From Streptococcus mitis subsp. hohhotensis (GTDB lineage: Bacteria; Bacillota; Bacilli; Lactobacillales; Streptococcaceae), in NCBI RefSeq assembly GCF_020089495.2, contig NZ_JAIRCA020000013.1, positions 1 through 61,942 of the forward strand: 61,942 bases of DNA, written 5' to 3'. The notes below the pieces were generated by a model. It saw only the letters and a list, made by a program, of their open reading frames with translations, was not told the DNA's origin and ran no database searches. How positions within the stretch are numbered: position 1 is the stretch's first letter; the number at the start of each line of letters is the position of its first letter. The position numbers were made by a program, and so were the translations under genes. Shown in pieces: positions 29,613 through 37,440 of the stretch.

Positions 29613-29642
29613 TATTGCAAGAGAAAAAACGAGGAGATGGAT

Positions 29643-30485
29643 ATGACGAAAATAGCTCTTCTTTCAGATATTCATGGAAATACCACCGCCTTGGAGGCTG
29701 TTTTGGCAGATGCTCGGCAGCGAGGAGTGGATGAATACTGGCTTTTGGGAGATATTCTCATGCCAGGGACAGGGCGTAGAAGGATTTTGGACCTGTTGGC
29801 TCAACTACCGATTACAGCTAGAGTTTTGGGAAACTGGGAAGACAGTCTTTGGCATGGTGTCCGCAAGGAATTGGATAGTACTCGTCCCAGTCAACGCTAT
29901 CTCTTGCGCCAGTGCCAGTATGTTTTAGCGGAAATTTCTCTAGAAGAAATTGAACTGCTCCACAATCAACCACTCCATATTCATCGTCAGTTTGGTGATT
30001 TGACGGTAGGAATTAGCCACCATCTTCCTGATAAGAACTGGGGGAGAGAGCTGATTCACACTGGAGCGCAAGAGGACTTTGACCGCTTGGTGACCAATCC
30101 GCCTTGTGATATTGCTGTTTATGGTCATATTCACCAGCAGTTGCTTCGTTACGGGACTGGTGGGCAATTGATTGTTAATCCGGGTTCGATTGGGCAACCT
30201 TTCTTTCTAGATGCCCAGTTGCGGAAGGACTTGCGGGCCCAGTATATGATTTTGGAGTTTGATGACAAGGGCTTGGTAGATATGGACTTTCGACGGGTGG
30301 ACTACGATGTGGCAGCTGAATTGCAGCTGGCTAAAGATCTTAAACTTCCCTATTTTGAGGTTTACTATGAAAGTCTGGTCAATGGGATCCACCATACTCA
30401 CAATCAGGAATTTTTGAGAAAATTAGCCCAGAAAGAGGGCTATGATAGGGAATTAGATGCTTGGTTGAAAAGTGGTAACGATTGA
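29643..30485 (+). CDS. Metallophosphoesterase (YfcE/DevR-like)
   Basis: Calcineurin-like phosphoesterase of 280 aa. The dimetal motifs are all present: ALLSDIHGN (D-x-H), LLGDIL (GD), VLGNWED (GN) and VYGHIHQQ (GH-x-H) with NPGSIGQP. These place it with the bacterial phosphodiesterase group that includes YfcE-like enzymes; the natural substrate is unknown. I chose the ATG at 29643 because GAGGAG (29631-29636) is 6 bases away; the upstream ATG at 29637 directly abuts it. A near-consensus promoter for the next gene overlaps its stop codon. Confidence 0.85.
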   Translation: MTKIALLSDIHGNTTALEAVLADARQRGVDEYWLLGDILMPGTGRRRILDLLAQLPITARVLGNWEDSLWHGVRKELDSTRPSQRYLLRQCQYVLAEISLEEIELLHNQPLHIHRQFGDLTVGISHHLPDKNWGRELIHTGAQEDFDRLVTNPPCDIAVYGHIHQQLLRYGTGGQLIVNPGSIGQPFFLDAQLRKDLRAQYMILEFDDKGLVDMDFRRVDYDVAAELQLAKDLKLPYFEVYYESLVNGIHHTHNQEFLRKLAQKEGYDRELDAWLKSGND

Positions 30486-30509
30486 CATTACAACTAAAAA
30501 GGGTATAAT
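30482..30509 (+). promoter_or_regulatory. Near-consensus promoter of the Rrf2 gene
   Basis: Perfect TTGACA (30482-30487), 16-base spacer and perfect TATAAT (30504-30509). A small GAGGC/GCCTC hairpin (30528-30543) occupies the leader just before the ribosome-binding site. Confidence 0.85.
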
Positions 30510-30560
30510 AAAAGAAAAAGAAGAGTAGAGGCAGGGGAGCCTCGTAAAAAGGAGAAGAGG

Positions 30561-30998
30561 ATGCAAATTCCAAGTAGATTTACCATTGCGACTCATATGC
30601 TGATAATCATTGCCCTCGAGGGGAAGGAAAGCAAGGTGACCAGTGATTTTCTGGCTGCTAGTGTCGGGGTCAATCCTGTCATTATCAGAAAGACCTTGTC
30701 CCAGTTGAAGAAGGCAGAGCTGATTTCAGTCGCGCGCGGAACAGGGGGAACAGAGATTGTCAAGGATCTTAAGGACATTAGTCTTTTAGATGTTTATCAG
30801 GCGGTCGAATGTCTTGGTAAGACCGGTCAACTCTTCAGTTTCCATGATAATCCAAATCCAAATTGCCCAGTTGGAGCTCATATTCATGATATTTTGGATC
30901 AAAAATTGGATAGAATTCAGCTGGCTATGGAGGCTGAACTTGGTCAGACCAGTCTAGAACAAGTCGTAGCTGACGCAGAGAGTCAAATGAAGGATTAA
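30561..30998 (+). CDS. Rrf2-family transcriptional regulator
   Basis: A 145 aa winged-helix regulator of the Rrf2 family. The DNA-binding part is clear (RFTIATHMLIIIAL, SVGVNPVIIRKTLSQLKKAELI, then the wing VARGTGGTEI). Only one cysteine (NPNCPVG, about residue 99) sits in the region where Fe-S-binding members have three, so a cluster like that of IscR or NsrR is unlikely. It is more like the YwnA/CymR-type group without Fe-S. AAAGGAGAAGAGG precedes the ATG. Targets are unknown; the strong promoter may be autoregulated. Confidence 0.88.
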   Translation: MQIPSRFTIATHMLIIIALEGKESKVTSDFLAASVGVNPVIIRKTLSQLKKAELISVARGTGGTEIVKDLKDISLLDVYQAVECLGKTGQLFSFHDNPNPNCPVGAHIHDILDQKLDRIQLAMEAELGQTSLEQVVADAESQMKD

Positions 30999-31021
30999 GA
31001 GGGATAAATGCCCTCTTTTTT
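30997..31021 (+). terminator. Rrf2 gene terminator
   Basis: AAGAGGG (30997-31003) pairs with CCCTCTT (31011-31017) before T residues; the stem begins inside the stop codon. Confidence 0.8.
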
Positions 31022-31035
31022 ACGCCGGATAATTA

Positions 31036-31044
31036 TGATAAAAT
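31036..31044 (+). promoter_or_regulatory. Extended -10 promoter of the DUF218 gene
   Basis: TGATAAAAT, -10 hexamer 31039-31044, about 23 bases before the ATG. Confidence 0.5.
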
Positions 31045-31066
31045 GTAGTTATTAAAGGAGGAAGAA

Positions 31067-32086
31067 ATGTATCTCGTTATAGGAATTGTATTAGCCTTTA
31101 TAGTGTCATTTTGGAAAGATAACAGAAGTTTGTGGAATCCAGTATTATTTTTATTATCCCTCATTTCAAGTTATATTTCTCTATCCCACCTTTTTTATAA
31201 AAATGGGTATGAGAATGTTCAGTTAGCTTTTTATGTAGTTGCCTTTATTTTACTCCCGTTTCTGATTTTTTTGAGTGGTATCTTTTTAATCTATAATGGT
31301 ATTATCCTGCTGAAGCGAGAAGGACGTTCAAAAGCCAATTATCTCTCAACGCTTTTTGGAATAGTCATTTTAGTATTTTTTCCCTTGATTTCATTTCGAT
31401 TAGGAGATCGAAATGAATTATTTTATACACATCACTTTCTAAACATTTTATTTGTATTAATCGTTTATTCTTACTTTATTTTTGGTTTTGCTTTCGTGGG
31501 TTTTATGTTGTACTCTATTTTATATCTCTTTATTCCTAAGAAGAAGCATTATGATTTTATTATCATTCACGGTGCTGGTTTATTAGGCGGAGAAAAGGTA
31601 ACACCTTTGCTAAAGAGGAGAATTGATAAGGCAGTAGAAGCTTACCACAAGTCTAAGAATTCTAACATAAAAATTATTGCCAGTGGTGGTCAAGGAGCAG
31701 ATGAAAAGATTTCTGAAGCGCAGGCCATTATAAACTATCTGCTTACGGAGACAGATGTTCCCCAAGATGCGATTATTCTGGAGGATCAGTCAAGGACTAC
31801 CTACGAGAACCTTCTCTTTTCTAAGGAACTTGGAGAGAAACTGGTAGCCCAACCTCAATTCCTCTTTGTTACAAATGACTATCATGTCTTTAGAACTAGT
31901 ACCTATGCTCGTAAGTTAAATATGAAGGGAGATGGACTCGGATGTAGGACAGCCGGCTACTACATACCATCTGCTTTTATTCGGGAGTACGTGGCTCTCT
32001 GTGTTAAAATGAAATGGCTCTTCCTCGCCTTTTATGTTCCGATATTAGTTATCATTTTGCTAGCCTATAAAGGGGTTATTTGGTAG
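31067..32086 (+). CDS. YdcF/SanA-type membrane protein (DUF218)
   Basis: A 339 aa membrane protein with five to six hydrophobic segments in the first 165 residues and a DUF218 domain after them (FIIIHGAGLLGGEKVTPLLKRRI at about 163-185, ASGGQGADEKISEA, EDQSRTTYENLLFSKE, FVTNDYHVFRTSTYARK). A final hydrophobic helix sits near the C-terminus. DUF218 proteins such as SanA and ElyC affect envelope integrity, but no reaction is established. AAAGGAGGAAGAA is a strong ribosome-binding site. The gene is notably AT-rich in its first half, as expected for membrane helices. Confidence 0.85.
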   Translation: MYLVIGIVLAFIVSFWKDNRSLWNPVLFLLSLISSYISLSHLFYKNGYENVQLAFYVVAFILLPFLIFLSGIFLIYNGIILLKREGRSKANYLSTLFGIVILVFFPLISFRLGDRNELFYTHHFLNILFVLIVYSYFIFGFAFVGFMLYSILYLFIPKKKHYDFIIIHGAGLLGGEKVTPLLKRRIDKAVEAYHKSKNSNIKIIASGGQGADEKISEAQAIINYLLTETDVPQDAIILEDQSRTTYENLLFSKELGEKLVAQPQFLFVTNDYHVFRTSTYARKLNMKGDGLGCRTAGYYIPSAFIREYVALCVKMKWLFLAFYVPILVIILLAYKGVIW

Positions 32087-32100
32087 TTAGATTTTATTTA

Positions 32101-32148
32101 AAAAGACTTAGAATGCACATGAAAGTATGTATTCTAGGTCTTTTGTTT
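32101..32148 (+). terminator. DUF218 gene terminator
   Basis: AAAAGACTTAGAAT (32101-32114) pairs with ATTCTAGGTCTTTT (32131-32144), with one wobble; T-rich tail. The A-rich 5' side could serve the convergent gene too. Confidence 0.8.
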
Positions 32149-32174
32149 TGTATTCATTTGATTTTTGAAAGGTA

Positions 32175-33248
32175 CTATCTATTTTTCCAGGCTTGGTAAC
32201 GGGTATCAATCAATAACTGGGTAAGGCGACCCATGATTTCCCTTTCTTCTGGAGTGAGGGATTGCGCTTGGACAAAGAGATGATGAATGTGTTCAATAGC
32301 CTTGAAGGAAGACAAGTCATTGATGGAGCTAATGCCAGCATCAAGAATGGTGCCAAAGAAGAGATCGAAGTAGAGCTGAAGTTCCTCATCAGGGACTGTG
32401 GAAACCCATTCTTTGAAGGTCGTGTCGACTTGTTGGCTCTCGCTATTGGTCTTATCCAGTTGGACAAAGTGTTTGTTCTCAATTTGCCAGCTAAAAGTAT
32501 CGTGCTGGGCGATACCACCCAAGGCAGTACTGTGCACGATGATTTGGTAGGCAGGAATTTCTAGCATCATACCGATAATAGAACCTTGTGGGATAAAGAC
32601 CTTGGTTCTATCCATTATTCTTTGATAGCCCTCGCTTTGTGTCAGTTCTTTGTGGAGACCAGGCGCATCAAAGGTATAAACTGCTGTGATCTGATTTTGC
32701 AAGCTTTGCTCAATTTGACTAGCAGCATAGATAGCTAGATTTCCTCCTTTGGAATGTCCAGCCAGAATGACCTTTTGCTTAGGATGATGGGCAAAAAAGT
32801 TCTTTAAATAGGAGAGGGCATGCATTTGAGCAGGAATTTCCTTCATATAGGTCAGGTGGAAATCTTCCTTCCAGCCAACAATACTGTCATCTGTCCCACG
32901 AAAGACAATCAGATAGGTATCGAGAGTGAGACGGTAGGTCATAGCCGCAAATTGCTTTTGCAGTTCAGGGTCGATGTCGTTGATAAAATGGGAGAGTTTG
33001 CAATTCTTGAAGCGTTTGTGTCGAGCCAATTCATCCAACAACTGGAGCCGATTTTTATTGGTCAACATGTTCGATTCTCTTGGAACCTGAGGTGCAAGGG
33101 CTAAAAGACGCTGAGGAGTTGTGGAGACTAGATTATCAAAGGAGAGGTAGGTGGTTTCTGTTAAGGCTAAAACATCTAATTCATTCAATGGAAGGTTGTA
33201 AAAGGAATCGTGCACTACATCTTTCAGATAGTCAAAAATATTGGCCAT
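32175..33248 (-). CDS. DUF2974 (Mbeg1-like) alpha/beta hydrolase
   Basis: A 357 aa lipase-fold protein. The nucleophile elbow is VILAGHSKGGNLAIYAASQ (about residues 155-173), an LIVFRGTDDSIVGWKEDF segment matches the lipase class 3-like oxyanion region, and VYTFDAPGLHKE follows. This is the DUF2974/Mbeg1-like family common in streptococci; substrate unknown. No signal peptide is visible. It is convergent with the DUF218 gene and ends 31 bases from that gene's terminator region. Confidence 0.82.
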   Translation of the reverse strand: MANIFDYLKDVVHDSFYNLPLNELDVLALTETTYLSFDNLVSTTPQRLLALAPQVPRESNMLTNKNRLQLLDELARHKRFKNCKLSHFINDIDPELQKQFAAMTYRLTLDTYLIVFRGTDDSIVGWKEDFHLTYMKEIPAQMHALSYLKNFFAHHPKQKVILAGHSKGGNLAIYAASQIEQSLQNQITAVYTFDAPGLHKELTQSEGYQRIMDRTKVFIPQGSIIGMMLEIPAYQIIVHSTALGGIAQHDTFSWQIENKHFVQLDKTNSESQQVDTTFKEWVSTVPDEELQLYFDLFFGTILDAGISSINDLSSFKAIEHIHHLFVQAQSLTPEEREIMGRLTQLLIDTRYQAWKNR

Positions 33249-33371
33249 AAGGGCTCCTTTCTTTTTATTTATCTTATCACAATCACATAGAATTTACTAG
33301 TTGGTTTGTACGAGCTCTCTACATACCGACCTATAATGGTATAATTCAGATACATAGAAGACAGTTTGCTT

Positions 33372-34148
33372 TTATTTCAAACCTCTAAACATACTTGTTT
33401 GTATCTGTTTGTCGTCAATCCCATTCTCTTTTAAGAAATTTTTCATCTCATTTATATCATCAGGTTGGCCGGTCAAGAGATAAATAGCTTGGTTGCCGTA
33501 TTTCTCAACCGCATTTTTTAGAAATGCTTGGCTTTGAGAAAAGGTTTCGCTAGTTTTATAAGTTAGATTCGGATTGTTCTGACTAAGCTCTCTTAACTCA
33601 TTATCAAAAATGCTTACTCCTTTGTCTAAATGATTAAGAATGATGGAGCGCTTACCAGCCCACTCTTTCACAACTGAACGTAGAGTAGAAATACCGACAT
33701 CAGAGGCAAAACAAACCAGTGCTTGGTCATTGTCTTCAACAGATAAAGATGACTCCAGCCAACTCATCTCAATTTCACTACCAGCTGGTAAATGTGTTAA
33801 GGTTTCTTTAAAGTGGCTACCACTATTATGCGTTAGAATGAGAATTTCATCTTCATCAGGTGTGGAGGCAATGGTTAGCCATCGACTGGTCTGCTCTCCC
33901 TTAGCTTCGTTTTTCCTAGCAGCGGACGACGTATCAGGGAGTGTAAATTTAGCAAAAGCCCCAGCTTTCCAGATTTGATGACTCGGCTTTGTGATATGAA
34001 TTAAATACAAATCTCCGCCGGGATTTTCGATAGATTTTATCGATAATGTCTGACTTCGTCCAAGGTAGGCAATGATTCCCCAAGATATAAAGCCGAGCAC
34101 TCCAAGTGTAGTTAGAATAATCATGAACATTTTTTTCCCTCGTTTCAT
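33372..34148 (-). CDS. Membrane-anchored ferredoxin-reductase-like protein
   Basis: A 258 aa protein with one N-terminal membrane helix (about 7-28) and a ferredoxin-NADP-reductase-type body. RWLTIASTP (about 90) matches the flavin-binding R-x-Y/F-S/T-x-x-S motif, ALVCFASDVGISTLRS (about 142-157) the pyridine-nucleotide loop, and the C-terminal SMFRGLK fits the FNR end. It lacks the Fe-S domain of oxygenase-type reductases and the heme-binding helices of FRE/NOX proteins. Electron acceptor unknown. It shares a TetR-type operator word with the regulator gene upstream and is probably co-regulated. Confidence 0.7.
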   Translation of the reverse strand: MKRGKKMFMIILTTLGVLGFISWGIIAYLGRSQTLSIKSIENPGGDLYLIHITKPSHQIWKAGAFAKFTLPDTSSAARKNEAKGEQTSRWLTIASTPDEDEILILTHNSGSHFKETLTHLPAGSEIEMSWLESSLSVEDNDQALVCFASDVGISTLRSVVKEWAGKRSIILNHLDKGVSIFDNELRELSQNNPNLTYKTSETFSQSQAFLKNAVEKYGNQAIYLLTGQPDDINEMKNFLKENGIDDKQIQTSMFRGLK

Positions 34149-34176
34149 TTTTAAGCTCCTATAGTGTAATAATTTT

Positions 34177-34206
34177 TATGAATGAATAATATTTTTCTTC
34201 ATTCAA
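34177..34206. promoter_or_regulatory. Second TetR-type operator candidate
   Basis: TGAATGAA (34179-34186) and TTCATTCA (34198-34205), 11 bases apart, repeat the half-sites of the palindrome at 34817-34848, where the gap is 12. It lies between the regulator gene and the reductase-like gene. Confidence 0.6.
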
Positions 34207-34236
34207 GAATTTTCAAAAAATAAAGAAAAGATTTCT

Positions 34237-34800
34237 TTATTTCAGTATTCCTTTAATGAAGTTGGTTGCTAGTATTTCTACAGTTTTGCTAATATCTGGA
34301 AAATCATTTTCTGTGATATGCATATCCATGTAGTAAAATAGGTTGTAAACTTGTAAAATATCTTGAATTTTTTCTGGAGAATGGCCTTCAGCCTGTAAAC
34401 GATGAGTAAAGGTTTTCACGAGAAATTGATGAAATGGATTCGTGACTTTCCCTTCTTCTGAGGAATAGTAGCTATGCAACTCATCTGCTATGGCAGGATT
34501 GTACCATTCTGCAAGGATTTTATTGGAAGAAACGAGTGCTCTGGATTGAGCAAAGAGTTGACTAATAAGATCAATCATATCAATTTCCCAATCCAGTTCT
34601 TCGATCATAGTTTGGCGAACACGATTGTTTTCATCAATATAGATATCTAAAAAAATAGCTTCTTTACTTTCGTAATAGTTATAAAAAGATCCGACTGCCA
34701 TATGAGCTTGTCTAGCAATTTCTGAAATTCCTGTCGCCTTGTATCCTTTTTTTGAAAAAACTTCATAAGCTGCGGATTTCAAAGCCTGTTTTTTGTCCAA
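34237..34800 (-). CDS. TetR-family transcriptional regulator
   Basis: A 187 aa repressor-type protein with an N-terminal TetR helix-turn-helix (AAYEVFSKKGYKATGISEIARQAHMAVGSFYNYYESKEAIFLD, about residues 11-53; residues quoted in part). The C-terminal ligand domain is helical with no recognisable ligand. The start is a TTG with GAGGTG placed upstream; no better ATG exists. A perfect 13-bp palindrome lies just upstream and a near copy just downstream, so it likely controls itself and the reductase-like gene. Confidence 0.88.
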   Translation of the reverse strand: MDKKQALKSAAYEVFSKKGYKATGISEIARQAHMAVGSFYNYYESKEAIFLDIYIDENNRVRQTMIEELDWEIDMIDLISQLFAQSRALVSSNKILAEWYNPAIADELHSYYSSEEGKVTNPFHQFLVKTFTHRLQAEGHSPEKIQDILQVYNLFYYMDMHITENDFPDISKTVEILATNFIKGILK

Positions 34801-34816
34801 TTTGATTCACCTCTTT

Positions 34817-34848
34817 TATGAATGAATATTAAATCATATTCATTCATA
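34817..34848. promoter_or_regulatory. Palindromic operator upstream of the TetR gene
   Basis: TATGAATGAATAT (34817-34829) and its exact complement ATATTCATTCATA (34836-34848), separated by 6 bases. Size and symmetry suit a TetR dimer. Confidence 0.8.
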
Positions 34849-35221
34849 TCTTAACAAATCTTTTTCAGATTGTCAATCTGAAAGCTAGAATTTTTTACGG
34901 ATACCACTCGATAAGGAGCTTTTCAATGTTAGAAGAGTATAGAGTGTCGTTTTAACTACACTCAAGGTTTGGAAGAATAGATATAAATTTTGGTTAAGGA
35001 GATGGATAAAAGAACTGTAATGAAGGTTGAAAAAATTAAAGATAAAAAATAAAAGGGTAGGGCTGGCACTATGTATGAAAATAAGGTATGATATCAATGG
35101 GGTTATTCGCTATTTGTTTTTGAGCTGTTGTGACAAGGAAATGTCAAAAAAGTATTAGATACCAGCCCCTTTATTTATAATAAAGGATTTAAGACTCCTA
35201 GAATTAGCAAAGGAGAAGCGC
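34849..35221. other. Intergenic region with long-range inverted repeat
   Basis: No gene is supported here. AGGGCTGG (35059-35066) is complementary to CCAGCCC(C) (35162-35169), about 95 bases apart, enclosing a small TGACA/TGTCA hairpin (35131-35146). A TATAAT box lies at 35176-35181 without a clear -35 and probably serves the two-component genes. GAGAAGCG precedes their start. Confidence 0.5.
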
Positions 35222-35899
35222 ATGCATAAGATTTTATTAGTAGAAGATGATCAGGTTATTCGTCAACAGGTCGGGAAAATTCTCTCTGAATGGGGATTTG
35301 AAGTGGTTCTGGTAGAAGACTTTATGGAAGTGTTGAGTCTGTTTGTTCAGTCGGAGCCTCATCTGGTTCTCATGGATATTGGTTTGCCCTTGTTTAATGG
35401 CTATCACTGGTGTCAGGAAATCCGCAAGATTTCCAAGGTGCCCATCATGTTTCTGTCTTCGAGAGACCAGGCTATGGATATCGTCATGGCAATCAATATG
35501 GGGGCGGATGACTTTGTGACCAAGCCTTTTGACCAGCAGGTTCTTTTAGCCAAGGTTCAGGGATTGTTGCGCCGTTCCTATGAGTTCGGGCGTGACGAGA
35601 GTTTACTGGAATATGCCGGTGTTATCCTCAATACAAAATCCATGGATTTACATTATCAAGGGCAAGTCTTAAATTTGACTAAGAATGAGTTTCAGATTTT
35701 ACGCGTTTTGTTTGAGCATGCAGGCAACATCGTAGCGCGTGATGACCTGATGCGGGAACTTTGGAACAGTGACTTTTTCATTGATGATAATACCCTCTCA
35801 GTTAACGTGGCTCGTTTGCGTAAAAAATTGGAAGAGCAGGGCTTGGTAGGATTTATCGAGACCAAGAAAGGGATAGGGTACGGATTAAAGCATGCTTGA
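35222..35899 (+). CDS. OmpR-family response regulator (BceR-like)
   Basis: A 225 aa response regulator. The receiver has the acidic pair LVEDDQ, the phospho-acceptor Asp in LVLMDIGLP (about residue 51), and the Lys in VTKPFDQQV (about 100). The C-terminal OmpR winged helix (about 125-222) ends ETKKGIGYGLK. Sequence and position match pneumococcal TCS01 as I recall it. Its reading frame overlaps the kinase gene by 8 bases. BceR-type regulators usually answer to envelope-active peptides together with a BceAB transporter; none is adjacent. Confidence 0.92.
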   Translation: MHKILLVEDDQVIRQQVGKILSEWGFEVVLVEDFMEVLSLFVQSEPHLVLMDIGLPLFNGYHWCQEIRKISKVPIMFLSSRDQAMDIVMAINMGADDFVTKPFDQQVLLAKVQGLLRRSYEFGRDESLLEYAGVILNTKSMDLHYQGQVLNLTKNEFQILRVLFEHAGNIVARDDLMRELWNSDFFIDDNTLSVNVARLRKKLEEQGLVGFIETKKGIGYGLKHA

Positions 35900-36866
35900 T
35901 TGGAAACAATTTTTTCTAGCCTATCTGCGCTCCCGTAGTCGTCTTTTTGTCTATCTGATTTCTTTGACGTTTCTGGTTTTGCTCTTTCAGTTTTTATTTG
36001 CCAGTCTAGGAATTTACTTTCTCTACTTTTTCCTGCTGTGTTGCTTTGTAACTATTTTATTTTTCGCTTGGGATATATTGGTGGAAATGCAGGTCTATCG
36101 CAAGGAAGTTCTCTACGGAGAGAGGGAAGCTCAGTCTCCTTTGGAAATAGCTTTAGCAGAAAAATTAGAGGCGCGTGAGATGGAACTCTATCAGCAGAGG
36201 TCAGATTCAGAAAGAAAACTGACGGATTTGCTGGATTACTATACCTTGTGGGTCCATCAGATAAAGACCCCCATTGCAGCCAGTCAACTCTTAGTTGCAG
36301 AAGTAGCCGACCGCCAACTGAAGCAGCAATTAGAACAGGAAATTTTCAAAATCGACTCCTATACCAATCTAGTCTTACAGTACCTGCGTTTAGAAAGTTT
36401 CCATGATGATTTGGTCTTGAAGCAGGTGCAAATCGAGGACTTGGTCAAGGAAATAATTCGTAAATATGCTCTTTTCTTTATTCAAAAAGGCTTAAATGTC
36501 AATCTACATGACCTTGATAAAGAAATCGTGACGGATAAGAAGTGGCTACTAGTGGTCATTGAACAAATTATCTCAAATAGTCTCAAGTACACCAAGGAAG
36601 GTGGTCTGGAGATTTATATGGAAGGCCAGGAACTCTGTATCAAGGATACAGGAATCGGGATAAAAAACAGTGATGTCCTCCGAGTCTTTGAACGTGGTTT
36701 CTCAGGATATAATGGACGCCTAACCCAGCAGTCATCTGGACTTGGTCTCTACCTATCTAAGAAAATTTCTGAAGAACTGGGGCACCAGATTCGTATTGAG
36801 TCTGAGATTGGAAAAGGAACGACAGTAAGAATTAAGTTTTCCGATATGAATCTGATAATTGAGTGA
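35892..36866 (+). CDS. Intramembrane-sensing histidine kinase (BceS-like)
   Basis: A 324 aa kinase with two closely spaced membrane helices (about 12-35 and 38-60) and almost no external loop, as in BceS-type kinases. The phospho-acceptor histidine is in YTLWVHQIKTPIAA (about residue 122). The ATPase domain has the N box ISNSLKYTKEGG, G1 IKDTGIGIKNSD and G2 SSGLGLYLSKKI. It overlaps the regulator gene by 8 bases, giving a coupled pair. The expected partner transporter is not in the next genes. Confidence 0.92.
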   Translation: MLDWKQFFLAYLRSRSRLFVYLISLTFLVLLFQFLFASLGIYFLYFFLLCCFVTILFFAWDILVEMQVYRKEVLYGEREAQSPLEIALAEKLEAREMELYQQRSDSERKLTDLLDYYTLWVHQIKTPIAASQLLVAEVADRQLKQQLEQEIFKIDSYTNLVLQYLRLESFHDDLVLKQVQIEDLVKEIIRKYALFFIQKGLNVNLHDLDKEIVTDKKWLLVVIEQIISNSLKYTKEGGLEIYMEGQELCIKDTGIGIKNSDVLRVFERGFSGYNGRLTQQSSGLGLYLSKKISEELGHQIRIESEIGKGTTVRIKFSDMNLIIE

Positions 36867-37278
36867 GCAGAGACAATGAATTTTTACCCAATCTCTTTTT
36901 GCTATATTTCAGGATATTTGAAAATTGTATTTTAGAAAAATAATAATAGAGTTCTTGATACGGGATATAGTATAAATACTGGTTCAAAGTGAAGTTTTGT
37001 ATGCTTTATACTTTTGTTGAGTATAAAATCTATAAAGTAAGGGTGAATTACAAAAATTAATTTGAGATGAAGTGAATTGTAGACTTGGGAAATGTCTCCT
37101 ATTCGATTTCAGAATGAATCGTTGATACAGGATTAAAAGAACTGCAGCTTTCTTTTTATTTTGAATGAGATAGGTGTATATAGATTTGTGTAACTGGTGT
37201 AGAACTGTTTCCAAGAATTTATTGAATGTATCGAATACACACATTCTATTGATTTTGAACCAGTTTTTAATTTCTAAA
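36867..37278. other. Gene-free AT-rich stretch
   Basis: About 410 bases without a supportable gene. A weak AGAGA/TCTCT hairpin with T residues (about 36870-36900) could end the two-component transcript. A frame on - (36984-37244) has no ribosome-binding site or recognisable motif and I treat it as chance. Confidence 0.5.
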
Positions 37279-37287
37279 TGTTATAAT
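37279..37287 (+). promoter_or_regulatory. Extended -10 promoter of the XRE pseudogene
   Basis: TGTTATAAT, with TATAAT at 37282-37287; an AAAAGGAG ribosome-binding site follows at about 37300-37308. Both remain intact although the gene is broken. Confidence 0.6.
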
Positions 37288-37314
37288 AGTTTTATCAAGT
37301 AAAAGGAGACTGCC

Positions 37315-37440
37315 ATGATTGGAGACAATATAAAATTCTTACGAAAATCACATAATCTGATATAACCAGAATTTTCACGGATTGTGGGTGTGTCACGAAA
37401 TAGCCTAAATCGTTAGAAAAACTGAAAAAGCTTACTTTCA
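37315..37440 (+). pseudogene. XRE-type regulator, broken by three in-frame stops
   Basis: From ATG 37315 the frame reads MIGDNIKFLRKSHNLI, stop, PEFSRIVGVSRNSLNR, stop, KN, stop, KSLLSIEVLE. This is a normal Cro/CI-type helix-turn-helix if the stops are replaced by sense codons (expected NLTQPEFSRI and NRYENGKS). Stops are at 37363, 37414 and 37423. The promoter and ribosome-binding site are still good, so inactivation is probably recent. Similarity to the regulator fades after about 37440, where the next fragment takes over in another frame. Confidence 0.75.

Noticed and set aside
36984..37244. 86-codon frame on - in the gap before the XRE pseudogene
   Set aside because: No ribosome-binding site, no domain motif, AT-driven composition, and it would run against the surrounding + transcripts.
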